Positions 1 to 10,534 of a stretch of DNA of 64,000 nucleotides are shown piece by piece (the stretch's first letter is position 1; each line of letters begins with the position of its first letter). The position numbers and the translations under genes were made by a program. Source of the stretch: Ephydatia muelleri (lineage: Eukaryota; Porifera; Demospongiae; Spongillida; Spongillidae). The stretch covers positions 9,309,359 to 9,373,358 of the forward strand of contig JABACO010000010.1 in the NCBI GenBank assembly GCA_013339895.1. Direction: 5' to 3'. The notes under the pieces are model-generated. The model was not told the DNA's origin. It worked only from the letters and a program-made list of their open reading frames with translations, and did not search any database.

Positions 1-81
1 TAAATAGCACACAACTAGAGAAAACACTTTGGTGATCGTTTGGTGTGAAGCGTTTTTGTTAGTGAAGTTATTTTTATCAAA

Positions 82-431
82 ATGCCTTCACGTCAGAAAA
101 AGGAGCGAGCGAAACGACGTGCGAGATACCTTGAAGTTCGAGACGACGTTTTAGAATCGGCACGGGCATCCTACAATGCAGACCCAGAAAAGAAACGGAC
201 CGCTGAACGCGAAAGCTATAAAGCAGACCCAGAAAAGAAACGGTCCGCTAAACGCGAAAGTTATCAAGTAGACCCAGAAAAGAAACGGTCCGCTAAAAAG
301 AAACGTTATTGGGAGAGTCCTGAACGTGCTCGCTTGGCAAAGAGAGTGCGTCTGAGAAGGTTAAGCGTAGTATCCTGCAAAACCAACGAGGCCATCGAAG
401 AAAAACTACCGACAAAGTTATTCAAAGGTAT
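82..431 (+). CDS. Exon 1 of a transposon-associated YxADPEKKR-repeat protein
   Basis: The ATG at 82 opens a very basic, Lys/Arg-rich N-terminus. It contains three to four degenerate copies of a roughly 17-residue repeat built on YNADPEKKR, at about residues 31-80, then a basic tail. I know such repeats from multicopy transposon-linked proteins in sponge and cnidarian genomes; the function is unknown, and DNA binding is only a guess from charge. The open frame stops at 435, but a donor GTAAAT at 432 gives phase 2, which joins in frame to the exon at 8435. A second donor, GTATGT at 428, would not keep that frame. The intron is 8 kb because it holds a minisatellite and a retrotransposon. The start is the first ATG; no TATA box was identified. 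Confidence 0.6.
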
Positions 432-747
432 GTAAATGTAGTAACCTGCACATTACCTTACATATTAAGCTTGGTTTTCATGTGACATTAGCTGAAACGT
501 TGCGTCAGTGTTGCCTTTTTTCAATGTCGTTATGTAATGTTGGAAGAAGCTATAGTTCTATTCCATAGGCCTATCAGAGGATGAATGCATGCATGCAGTT
601 ATTGTTTGAACTTTCTAGTGCAAATGTCATATGCATTGCGTGTATTATATGCGTAACTATATGAAGCTCAGCAATAATAGGGAAGAGGAGTTTAGGAGGC
701 ACATGGGTATATTAGGAAATGCTGTTCTTGCAAGTCTTGTGGTTGTT
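432..747 (+). other. Intron start, no feature seen
   Basis: Unique, moderately AT-rich sequence between the donor at 432 and the start of the 18-bp minisatellite. I see no coding or RNA signal here. Confidence 0.4.
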
Positions 748-2855
748 GATAATCATCAGGCATGTGATAATCATCAGGCAAGTGATAATCATCAGGCATG
801 TGATAATCATCAGGCATGTGATAATCATCAGGCAAGTGATAATCATCATGCAAGTGATAATCATCATGCAAGTGATAATCATCAGGCAAGTGATAATCAT
901 CAGGCATGGTGATAATCATCATGCAAGTGATAATCATCATGCAAGTGATAATCATCAGGCATGTGATAATCATCATGCAAGTGATATCATCAGGCATGTG
1001 ATAATCATCAGGCATGTGATATCATCATGCATGGTGATAATCATCATGCAAGTGATAATCATCATGCATGTGATAATCATCATGCATGTGATAATCATCA
1101 GGCATGTGATAATCATCATGCAAGTGATAATCATCATGCATGTGATAATCATCATGCATGTGATAATCATCAGGCATGGTGATAATCATCATGCATGGTG
1201 ATAATCATCAGGCATGTGATAATCATCATGCAAGTGATAATCATCATGCATGATCATGCATGTGATAATCATCATGCAAGTGATAATCATCAGGCATGTG
1301 ATAATCATCATGCATGTGATAATCATCAGGCATGGTGATAATCATCAGGCATGTGATAATCATCTGTGCATGTGATAATCATCAGGCATGTGATAATCAT
1401 CATGCAAGTGATAATCATCATGCATGATCATGCATGTGATAATCATCAGGCATGTGATAATCATCATGCAAGTGATAATCATCAGGCATGTGATAATCAC
1501 CATGCATGGTGATAATCATCATGCATGTGATAATCATCAGGCATGGTGATAATCATCAGGCAAGTGATAATCATCATGCAAGTGATAATCAACAGGCAAG
1601 TGATAATCATCATGCATGTGATAATCATCAGGCAAGTGATAATCATCATGCAAGTGATAATCATCATGCATGTGATAATCATCATGCATGTGATAATCAT
1701 CATGCATGTGATAATCATCAGGCAAGTGACAATCATCAGGCATGGTGATAATCATCATGCATGTGATAATCATCATGCAAGTGATAATCATCATGCATGT
1801 GATATCATCAGGCATGTGATAATCATCATGCATGGTGATAATCATCATGCAAGTGATAATCATCATGCAAGTGATAATCATCAGGCATGTGATAATCATC
1901 ATGCATGTGATAATCATCAGGCATGGTGATAATCATCAGGCATGTGATAATCATCTGTGCATGTGATAATCATCAGGCATGTGATAATCATCATGCAAGT
2001 GATAATCATCATGCATGATCATGCATGTGATAATCATCAGGCATGTGATAATCATCATGCAAGTGATAATCATCAGGCATGTGATAATCACCATGCATGG
2101 TGATAATCATCATGCATGTGATAATCATCAGGCATGTGATAATCATCAGGCAAGTGTTAATCATCAGGCAAGTGATAATCATCAGGCATTGTGACAATCA
2201 TCAGGCATGTGATAATCAACAGGCAAGTGATAATCATCATGCAAGTGATAATCATCATGCAAGTGATAATCATCAGGCATGTGATAATCATCAGGCATGT
2301 GATAATCATCTGTGCATGTGATAATCATCAGGCATGTGATAATCATCAGGCATGTGATAATCATCATGCAAGTGATAATCATCATGCATGATCATGCATG
2401 TGATAATCATCAGGCATGTGATAATCATCATGCAAGTGATAATCATCAGGCATGTGATAATCACCATGCATGGTGATAATCATCATGCATGTGATAATCA
2501 TCAGGCATGTGATAATCATCAGGCAAGTGTTAATCATCAGGCAAGTGATAATCATCAGGCATTGTGACAATCATCAGGCATGTGATAATCAACAGGCAAG
2601 TGATAATCATCATGCATGTGATAATCATCATGCATGTGATAATCATCAGGCATGTCATGTGATAATCATCAGGCATGTGATAATCATCAGGCATGTGATA
2701 ATCATCAGGCAAGTGATAATCATCATGCATGATCATGCATGTGATAATCATCAGGCATGTGATAATCATCATGCAAGTGATAATCATCAGGCATGTGATA
2801 ATCACCATGCATGGTGATAATCATCATGCATGGTGATAATCATCATGAATGGTGA
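748..2855 (+). repeat. 18-bp minisatellite, left block
   Basis: About 115 head-to-tail copies of an 18-bp unit, consensus GTGATAATCATCAGGCAT, with three common alternating variants (AGGCAT, AGGCAA, ATGCAT or ATGCAA) and occasional 17- or 19-bp copies. There is higher-order structure: a stretch at 2009-2197 recurs exactly 373 bp later at 2382-2570, and the junction GCATGATCATGC appears near 1252, 1425, 2017, 2390 and 2731. Several long open frames run through the array on both strands only because 18 is a multiple of three. It lies inside the intron of the gene with exons at 82-431 and 8435-8885, and it continues after the retrotransposon. Confidence 0.95.
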
Positions 2856-2988
2856 TGTAATGAACTAGTGATTAACACCTCAGGTGTGGGTACACGTGTT
2901 CAACCCTTATATAGGTAGCTAGTACTTTTGGTCTGTCTATGTACTTGGTGTGTGCCCTTTTCTATTGAACTAGTAGACCTACATTACA
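2856..2988 (+). repeat. 5' LTR of the gypsy element
   Basis: 133 bp, TGTAAT...ATTACA. It contains a TATATAGG motif near 2909 that could serve as a TATA box. It differs from the 3' LTR at two sites only (CTCAGG versus CTGAGG, and TTGAAC versus TTAAAC). Confidence 0.95.
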
Positions 2989-3005
2989 TTGGTGGCAGTG
3001 GAGGG

Positions 3006-6000
3006 ATGGCTAAATCCAGTATCCCGCTACCTGAAATTTGCGTAGAGGACTTTGAGCACTCGTGGACCAAATTTCGATTGGCGGTTGCGGCCAACAAATG
3101 GGAGAAATAAAAGGAGCTGACTGTACTTCCTGCATTGCTACGAGGTAAACTGGTCGAGTACTATGTGTCTCTTGAAGATGAAAAGAAAGCCGACCCTGAG
3201 ACATTAAGAAAGGCGTTGATGGATAGAGCGGGCATCTCGAAGGATCCCTTAGCGTCTGCGAAAGTCTCCTCTGAGCGCAGGCAAGGCGAACATAAAACCA
3301 TGACAGATTTCGAGGGTGCTCTTAAAAAGCTCTTCAAGGAAGCTTACCCTGAAGAGACTGCTTCAACGTCTGGGGTGCTGCGACAAAGATTTCTCACGGG
3401 GTTACGCTCAGAAATAACTAAGCACATCCTACTCAGAGGAAACCCCACTACTTTGGACCAGGCTGTGAAGGATGCTGTCTCAATTGAGCGTGCACTGGCA
3501 TTTGAGGATGGCCATCGAATAGCACCAGTGCAAGCAGTGAGAGCCAAGATATTGTCGGATACCTCAGGGGGGAACGAGGAGCTTCAGAAGACGCTGGATC
3601 AGGTGCTTAAAAGGTTGGAGGGGCTGGAGGCACGTTTTGGAGAGAAGCAGGTGAACGATACGCGTCCACGTCGCCGTTGCTACAGATGTGGCAAGGAGGG
3701 ACACATACGTCGAAACTGCTCTTATGGTAAAGAGACGCGTGGAGTCGTCTCGGATCGAGAAGAAGAGAGGAGCGATAGGACGTCATTGAAGGTATGTGGG
3801 GTTAATTTCACTACCCTACAAGTACAAGGGATGTTAGCAGGTCGACCCTTGGGCTTTTTGATAGACTCAGGGGCAGCAGTATCGGTAGTGACCTATGGCG
3901 TTCTACCCTCTAGTATCCGTGCCAAAATTAGCAACGTGGCGCCTATTGCGATCGGTGCAAATGGAAGCCCACTGGACGTAGTTGGTCGTGTGAACATTGA
4001 AATCACAATGGATACATTCTGTACAAATCATTCTTTTATTGTGGTACAGAAACTTACTGTTGACTGTTTATTGGGCATGGACTTTTTGGCTAAGCACGGG
4101 GCAGTAATTGATTGTGTGAAGAATTCATTATCACTAACATCGGGATCCGCCTACTTGCAACTTCATGAAACAAAAAAGCCTGTCAGTGATATCGTGGCAG
4201 TTGTTTCTGTCTCAGAGACAGTGCAGATTTCCGCAAGGTCAAAAGGGTTTGTTAGAGGAACAGTCACACATCCAGGCATAAAGGCAGGGCAAGAGGGATT
4301 GGTGGAGCCTAAGTATAAGGGTCAAGGCAGGTTGTTGGTTGCTAGAAGCCTGAATACTGTAGACCCGCAAAATGAAGTGCCCATTCAGGTTATAAACACA
4401 GGGCATGAGCCTATCACATTGTATTCTGGAATGTCAATAGCTAGTTTCAGCTCCAGTGTGGAGATAATGTCAGTTAGTGACAAGGAGCACTCTCCAGATA
4501 ATATGCAAGGTGATGGTATGCCAGATGTGGATCTTGCTGGAGCTAACCTCAGTCCCTCTCAGAAGCACGACTTAAATAGACTGATTTGGGAATTTCGGGA
4601 TCTATTTGTTTCAGAAGGAGGATGCACTGGACGGACTTCTGTCATCAAGCATACCATCCGCACTGAAGGGTCACCAATTCGGCAACCACTCCGAAGAATT
4701 CCATTTGTGCTTCAGGATACTGTTAAGACAGAGATCAAGATGATGCTTCAGCAAGGGGTGATCCGGAAGAGTTGCAGTCCTTGGTCATCCCCAGTGGTAA
4801 TGATAAAGAAGAAAGATGGGGCTTGGAGATTCTGCATAAACTTCAGAAAAGTTAATTCTGTGACCCATAAAGATGCTTATCCTCTGCCACGGATTGATGA
4901 AACTCTGGAGTCACTCTCTGGGTCTCAGTATTTTACTACCTTGGATCTAGCCTCTGGATATTGGCAAGTAGAGGTGAGTGAAAGTGATAAGGAGAAAACA
5001 GCATTCTCAACCAGAGATGGTCATTATGAATTTAACGTCATGCCTTTTGGTCTAACCAACTCTCCAGCAACTTTTCAAAGGCTGATGGAATGTGTTCTGG
5101 CTGGGCTCACATTTGAACAGTGTCTTATATATCTTGATGATATAGTTGTGTTCAGTGCCACATTTCCTCAACACCTTGAACGACTCAGGACAGTGTTTGA
5201 ACACCTTGCCTCATGCTGGTCTGAAACTAAAACCTAACAAGTGCCACTTTGCTAGAAGTGAGATTCGATATCTTGGTCACATTGTATCTCGAGATGGAGT
5301 GAAGGCTGACCCAGAGAAGTTGCGTGCTATAACCTCATATCCTATTCCACGCGATGTCAAGGAGTTAAGACAATTTCTTGGCTTGGCTAATTATTATCGT
5401 CGCTTTATTGAAGGTTATTCTGTTATAGCTGAACCTCTTCATAAACTCACTAGGAAGTCTGCAGCTGGATACAAGTGGACAGATGAGTGTGGAAGAGCCT
5501 TTTTGGCATTACAGCAGCGGCTGGTATCTCCTCCAATACTAGCATATCCTCAGTTTGCACACAAATTCACATTGGCAACTGATGCATCTGACAGTGCATT
5601 AGGAGGAATCCTAAGCCAGGTGATTAATGGCCAAGAACGTGTTATATCATACTGGAGTCGTCAGTTGAATAAAGCTGAACGGAATTACTCTACCGTGGAG
5701 AGAGAAGCATTGGCAGTGGTAGCTGCAGTTAAGGAATTTTACCCTTATCTGTATGGCAGACCTTTTACCCTCTATACTGATCACAACCCTTTGACCTCTC
5801 TTCATGGACTTAAAGATACAGGAGGGCGGTTGACCAGATGGCTCTTGTACCTTCAACAGTTTGACATGATTGTGCTGTATAGACCTGGAAGAAATAATGG
5901 CAATGCAGATGGATTGTCAAGACGACCAGAAATTTATAGGGAACAGGTTTCTGAGGTATATGGAATAACCTGTAGTGTAGGAGATAGTGAAATGCTACGG

Positions 6001-7402
6001 CAAGAGCAAGCAAAAGATGCTTACACTTCAGAGATCATCCAGAAGCTGCAGGAGGGAAAACACAGTGCTAAACTGGATGATTTTCTTCTAGAGGATGGCA
6101 TTCTAGTTCGTCAATTGAAAACTAGTACATGTAGCAATCCATACAAGCAGGTAGTTGTTCCCATTGCCCTAAGGCAAACCATTTTGGAACAGTTGCATAA
6201 CAATGCTGGGCATTTGGGAATCCACAAAACCTTTGAAAAAGTGAAAGAACGATTCTTTTGGCCTGGGTATGAGCAAGATGTAAAAGATGCTGTCCAACAA
6301 TGTGACCGTTGTCAAAGACGAAACCATCCTATTCCCAAGCATCAAGCCCCAATTGGCACTTATTAGCAGTGAATATCCATTTCAAAAAATATCTTGGGAT
6401 ATCACGGGTCCCTTACCAGCTACGACAAGGGGGCACAAATACATACTTGTGGTAACAGACCTGTTTAGTAAATGGGTTGAGGCCTTCCCTTTGGTTAAAA
6501 CAGATAGTCTTACCCTGGCTAAGGTCTTGGTAGAAGAAGTGGTGTGTCGTTATGGAGTACCTCAGTGCCTTCACAGTGACCAAGGTGCTAATCTTGTGAG
6601 TGATGTAATACAGTCGTTGTGCATATTGTTGGGAATACAACGTACACAGACCACTGCCTATCACCCCCAAGGAAATGGACAAGTGGAAAGGTTTAACCGT
6701 ACACTGGAGGCCATGCTTTCCAAGGTTGTTACTGAAAATCAAAAGGATTGGGATGATCACTTGCAAAGTGTCCTTTTTGCATATCGAACTGCTATTCATG
6801 AGTCCACTGGATACACACCATTCCTTGTTATGTTTGGCCATTCTCCTAGCTTACCTGTGGATGTTATGCTAGGACGCGTGCAGCATCTGAAGAAGAAACT
6901 GCCACAGTATGTGCAGAATGTACAGAGGTCCCTCAAAGATACCTTCTCATCAGTACGCCAGCACCTGGATGCAACTCATCAACGTCAAAAACTTTCAGCT
7001 GACCGGTCAAGTACAGGGGAGAGCACATTTCAGGTAGGCGATATAGTTTAGTTGTACATACCAGCTGTAAAGACGGGTTTGAGCAGAAAGCTATCATCTT
7101 TGTGGCGGGGACCCTACACAATTTTGGACAAAGTTACTGCAGTCAACTACAAGATACAGCTTATAAGTGGTACAAAGTGTCAAACTGTTCATAGCAATCG
7201 ACTGAAACTGTATAATGGTCACCCTGAACCGATTAGCAGAACGGAGAAGAATGTTGGACACAGTCGTCCAGACCAGCCAGATGTTGCTAGTGGGCATGTT
7301 ATGGTAGAGGAAGAAGATGGAGAAGAGGAAGATATGATCCAAGAAGAGGCCATCAGGGAAGATGTAGAAGAAGCACTGGTCCAGGAGAAGAGGAAGCTAT
7401 AA
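3006..7402 (+). pseudogene. Broken gag-pol of the gypsy element
   Basis: Starts at ATG 3006. Gag ends with one CCHC zinc knuckle (CYRCGKEGHIRRNC, 3678-3719). An aspartic protease with LIDSGA lies near 3859. Reverse transcriptase carries YLDD near 5130, RNase H carries ATDAS near 5577 and TDHNPL near 5778. Integrase has the HHCC zinc region near 6200-6315 and a core with the D, D and E motifs near 6396, 6576 and 6684. A GPY-type C-terminal motif (WRGPY) lies near 7100, with an acidic tail after it. I see no chromodomain. Breaks: an in-frame TAA at 3108, a frameshift near 5210 inside RT, a one-base frameshift near 6352 before the integrase core, and a TAG at 7049 where Trp is expected. It cannot make a full polyprotein as written. 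Confidence 0.92.
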
Positions 7403-7586
7403 TCCAAGAAGGTCCCATCACAAATGAGGATGAAAGTGGTGAAGATATTGGACCAGAAGAGGAACAGATTGAAATTTCTCTACCAGTCAAAAGATACTCA
7501 ACGTATTCGAAACCCCCCTGTCCGGCTATAAGATCATATCACGTGGACATGCACCTTGTGTGGACACAAGAAACTGAAGGGGGAAT

Positions 7587-7719
7587 TGTAATGAACTAGT
7601 GATTAACACCTGAGGTGTGGGTACACGTGTTCAACCCTTATATAGGTAGCTAGTACTTTTGGTCTGTCTATGTACTTGGTGTGTGCCCTTTTCTATTAAA
7701 CTAGTAGACCTACATTACA
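7587..7719 (+). repeat. 3' LTR of the gypsy element
   Basis: 133 bp, 98.5% identical to the 5' LTR, directly followed by resumption of the 18-bp minisatellite. Confidence 0.95.
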
Positions 7720-8284
7720 GTGATAATCATCAGGCAAGTGATAATCTTCAGGCAAGTGATAATCATCAGGCAAGTGATAATCATCATGCATGTGATAATC
7801 ATCATGCATGTGACAATCATCATGCAAGTGATAATCATCAGGCATGTGATAATCATCATGCAAGTGATAATCATCAGGCATGTGATAATCATCATGCAAG
7901 TGATAATCATCAGGCATGTGATAATCATCATGCATGGTGATAATCATCAGGCATGTGATAATCATCAGGCATGGTGATAATCATCAGGCATGGTGATAAT
8001 CATCATGCATGGTGATAATCATCAGGCATGGTGATAATCATCAGGCAAGTGATAATCATCAGGCATGGTGATAATCATCAGGCAAGTGATAATCATCAGG
8101 CATGGTGATAATCATCATGCATGTGATAATCATCAGGCATGTGATAATCATCATGCAAGTGATAATCATCATGCAAGTGATAATCATCATGCATGTGATA
8201 ATCATCAGGCATGTGATAATCATCAGGCAAGTGATAATCATCAGGCATGTGATAATCATCAGACATGTGATATCATCTGTGCAT
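7720..8284 (+). repeat. 18-bp minisatellite, right block
   Basis: About 30 further copies of the same unit as 748-2855. The array ends in degenerate copies at about 8284. The left and right blocks were one array before the retrotransposon inserted. Confidence 0.95.
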
Positions 8285-8434
8285 TGAATCAGAATGGCTT
8301 CAGTTTACATTTGGATTTCATGGATGAAACTATTTTAGTGGGATGTAAGAGTATAACTTTCAAGCCTTGGTGTATTATAATATAGTTTAGCACATACATA
8401 ATGTTGCATCTGCGCACTTCCTTTTTCATTGTAG

Positions 8435-8885
8435 CTACTCTCTGTACGAACCAAAGGATATCGTACTAAGCGAGTATAAGGGTGACCTCGAAAAGGCTAT
8501 TCTTATAAATAGTACTTTATTAATTCAGTTAAATGATGCCTTTTGCAAGACGCACCCATGGTTAGCACAAAAAGTGTGCACCAGATCTGCACATGCTGCT
8601 GTCAGTAAAGTTAGTGCAGATGCAGTGCTTAAAAAGGTACTGAATGTGCGTAGAAAAAAAGCAGGGGATTTTCTAAAGGATGTTTGTGCCATTAATGCAA
8701 TTAAATTAGAAGATAGTCACCTCCTAGAAGGGGAAAGGTACCATACTGCTGGTTCAGAGCCTTTCTTCTATGATGCCTCTTACAACTACACAAGGCAGCT
8801 TGGGGCCAAACCTGTAGACCTCAATGGTAGGTGTGTAGTGACTGAGGAGATAGGACACCGACATCTTATCCGTATGCGTGAGTAA
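8435..8885 (+). CDS. Exon 2 of the YxADPEKKR-repeat protein
   Basis: An acceptor (TTTTTCATTGTAG, ending 8434) opens 150 codons to the TAA at 8883-8885. The peptide runs from YSLYEPKDIVLSEYKGDLEK to RHLIRMRE and includes HTAGSEPFFYDASY near the middle. I recall similar GE.YHTA.SEP.FYD segments in multicopy sponge proteins near transposon genes; I cannot name a domain. Joining 431 to 8435 keeps frame and makes an Ile codon at the junction. The combined protein would be about 266 residues. It is intact in both exons although the intron carries 8 kb of repeats. It may be the N-terminal part of a larger transposon gene that is missing here. Confidence 0.55.
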
Positions 8886-9178
8886 TGTCCCACTTCGAAC
8901 AAGGTGAAGTCCAGCCTTTTCCTACGTACCATGCTCCTTAGTGATGTCTCTGTTCAAAGCTCTCATGTGTAAGTGTGAACGTACCCTGGATGACCTAAAA
9001 ATCTATTTTGTACAAAAAATGAATACATGTCCTACTTCAAACGAGGTGAAGTCCAGCCTTTTATGAGCATGCTCCTCCCTAGGCCTGATGTAAGAAGGTC
9101 AAGCCCAGCCTTTCAAACAAACTTGAACATTCAAAAGGCCTATATAAGCAATTCATAAAGGCATGCTCACATCGCATC
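8886..9178 (+). repeat. Degenerate ~50-bp direct repeat downstream of exon 2
   Basis: The segment beginning TCCCACTTCGAACAAGGTG at 8888 recurs at about 9029 with the same order (TACTTCAAACGAGGTG, GTCCAGCCTTTT, CATGCTCCT), and a third fragment lies near 9098. I see no gene. Confidence 0.5.
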
Positions 9179-9406
9179 ATGGATATTACAGCAGAAGAAG
9201 TCCAAAGTCTAGAGAACATGGATGCAGAGGATGGCGGTGTTGGAGAGGGCGGCGATGTTGTAAGGGTAGATGACGGTGGTGCTGGAGATGCTGTTGTAAG
9301 GGGTCCGGGAGGTATCGACGGCGGCGGTGCTGGAGATGCTATTGTAATGGAAGGAGATGACAGAGGACGAGGAGACAGAGGACGAGGACGAGGAGACAGA
9401 GGATGA
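9179..9406 (+). CDS. Possible low-complexity acidic/Gly-rich protein
   Basis: A 75-codon frame begins MDITAEEVQSLENMDAEDGG, continues with duplicated GGAGDA segments, and ends DRGRG repeats at a TGA at 9404. Sequence upstream (TATATAAGC at about 9141-9149) looks like a TATA box 30-40 bp before the ATG, which is the best sign that it is expressed. The 3' part merges into the GAGGAC minisatellite, where the +2 frame would read Glu/Asp/Thr repeats. Function unknown; it could also be a chance frame in a repeat. Confidence 0.35.
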   Translation: MDITAEEVQSLENMDAEDGGVGEGGDVVRVDDGGAGDAVVRGPGGIDGGGAGDAIVMEGDDRGRGDRGRGRGDRG

Positions 9407-9627
9407 GGACGAGGAGACAGAGGATGAGGAGACAGAGGACGAGGAGAACGAGGACGAGGAGACAGAGAACGAGGACGAGGAGACAGAGAACAAGGACGAG
9501 GAGACAGAGAACGAGGACGAGGAGACAGAGGACAGAGGACGAGGAGACAGAGGACGAGGAGACAGAGGACGAGGACGAGGAGACAGAGGACAGAGGACGA
9601 GGAGACAGAGGACGAGGACGAGGCGGT
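9355..9627 (+). repeat. GAGACAGAGGAC minisatellite
   Basis: Purine-only tandem repeat built from GAGGAC and GAGACA hexamers in irregular order. Because all units are multiples of six, two frames stay open: Arg/Gly-Asp-Arg or Thr-Glu-Asp-Glu-Glu. Confidence 0.85.
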
Positions 9628-9672
9628 GAAGTGAACTTTTACGCGGAGTATTTTCATGTGTACTATTACTAA

Positions 9673-10009
9673 TGTACTATATGTGTTTGTGTGCTGTTAT
9701 CACCGTTAATTTTACCATTGTTGTAAACTTGTAACGGCAAGCGCTATATGCTCTTGAGGCAGCACAAAAAAAAATTATTTCGCTGCTTCGCACACAATGA
9801 GCGCACTATTGACATGCGCATGCGTGTCACGTCTCACGTGATTGTCTTGGTAATGGTGTTTAACTATATTAAACCAAAGCAATCATCGGTAAATATGAAT
9901 AATTAAAACGCACATCCCACCTTTAACTAAAATTTTACTTGCACCCACAGATAAGACGTCACACAACCCGTTGTACATGTACATACAAAAAAAATCAATG
10001 AAACAAGTT
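9673..10009. other. No gene seen
   Basis: AT-rich unique sequence between the GAGGAC repeat and the hairpin element, with no supported open frame. Confidence 0.4.
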
Positions 10010-10278
10010 AATAAAAACATTCTCTATGAGAAAGTTGGTGGGATATAGGATTTGCAGGCAATTGGTGGTGTAAAAAGCAAGGAAACAAGGTCTTATCAGA
10101 AGGGAAAATGTAATAGTCCTATATTTAGCACAGAAACAATATATGCCTACAAATGTGCTATAAATATACGACTATTACATTTTCCTTTCTGATAAGACCT
10201 TGTTTCCTTGCTTTTTACACCACCAATTGCCTGCAAATCCTATATCCCACCAACTTTCTCGTAGAGAATGTTTTTATT
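10010..10278. repeat. Near-perfect long hairpin (foldback/MITE-like)
   Basis: Two ~122-bp arms (10010-10131 and 10155-10278) are inverted copies with a handful of mismatches, separated by a ~23-bp loop. No coding capacity. Terminal sequence is AATAAAAACATTC; a TA target duplication is possible but not certain. On the minus strand the arm offers an AATAAA at about 10274-10279, which could be the polyadenylation signal of the gene at 10430-14381. Confidence 0.85.
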
Positions 10279-10429
10279 TACTTGTGGTTCCTTATATATT
10301 ATTCATGCATTTACACCCAAAGTTTAAAGATTAGCCTTATAAGAGGTATGTCAAATTCATGCGGAGGAGTGAATTTGGGACCTATTTCTCATGAGCATAA
10401 CAGCTTTTAATAAATGCCTTAAGTCCAAA

Positions 10430-10534
10430 TCAAACTATAGTCACTACATTTCTACAAACAGCTACAGCAAGCCATTTTGTCCAAAAGGTTTCTTCACAGT
10501 TTCCCGAGCCTGTATAAATGTGGTGGTTTAATAC
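10430..10534 (-). CDS. Alternative 3'-terminal exon of the microexon gene
   Basis: A strong acceptor (TTTCTGAATTCACAG, ending at 10535) opens 34 phase-0 codons beginning VLNHHIYTGSGNCEE, with a TGA at 10430-10432. It has two Cys and a hydrophobic C-terminal stretch (WLAVAVC). If the 11-nt unit at 10578-10588 is spliced in, this exon becomes 3' UTR. An internal acceptor (TTATACAG, ending near 10511) would give a different frame ending in TAG. Confidence 0.35.
   Translation of the reverse strand, partial: VLNHHIYTGSGNCEETFWTKWLAVAVCRNVVTIV

Larger units (their letters stand above)
2856..7719 (+). mobile_element. Ty3/gypsy LTR retrotransposon inserted in the minisatellite
   Basis: A complete 4.86-kb element: two 133-bp LTRs, gag, protease, reverse transcriptase, RNase H and integrase, in the gypsy order. 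LTRs start TGTAAT and end ATTACA. The flanking minisatellite shows a 4-bp duplication, GTGA at 2852-2855 and 7720-7723. A purine-rich tract (GAAGGGGGAA) precedes the 3' LTR at about 7576, and the internal region starts TGGTGGCAGTGGAGGGA just after the 5' LTR, where the primer-binding site should be; I could not assign the tRNA. The LTRs differ at two of 133 positions, so the insertion is young, yet the coding region is broken in four places. Confidence 0.95.

Noticed and set aside
631..2817. Asp-Asn-His-rich or Ile-Ile-Thr-rich proteins of 60-160 residues on both strands
   Set aside because: Direct consequence of an 18-bp minisatellite inside an intron.
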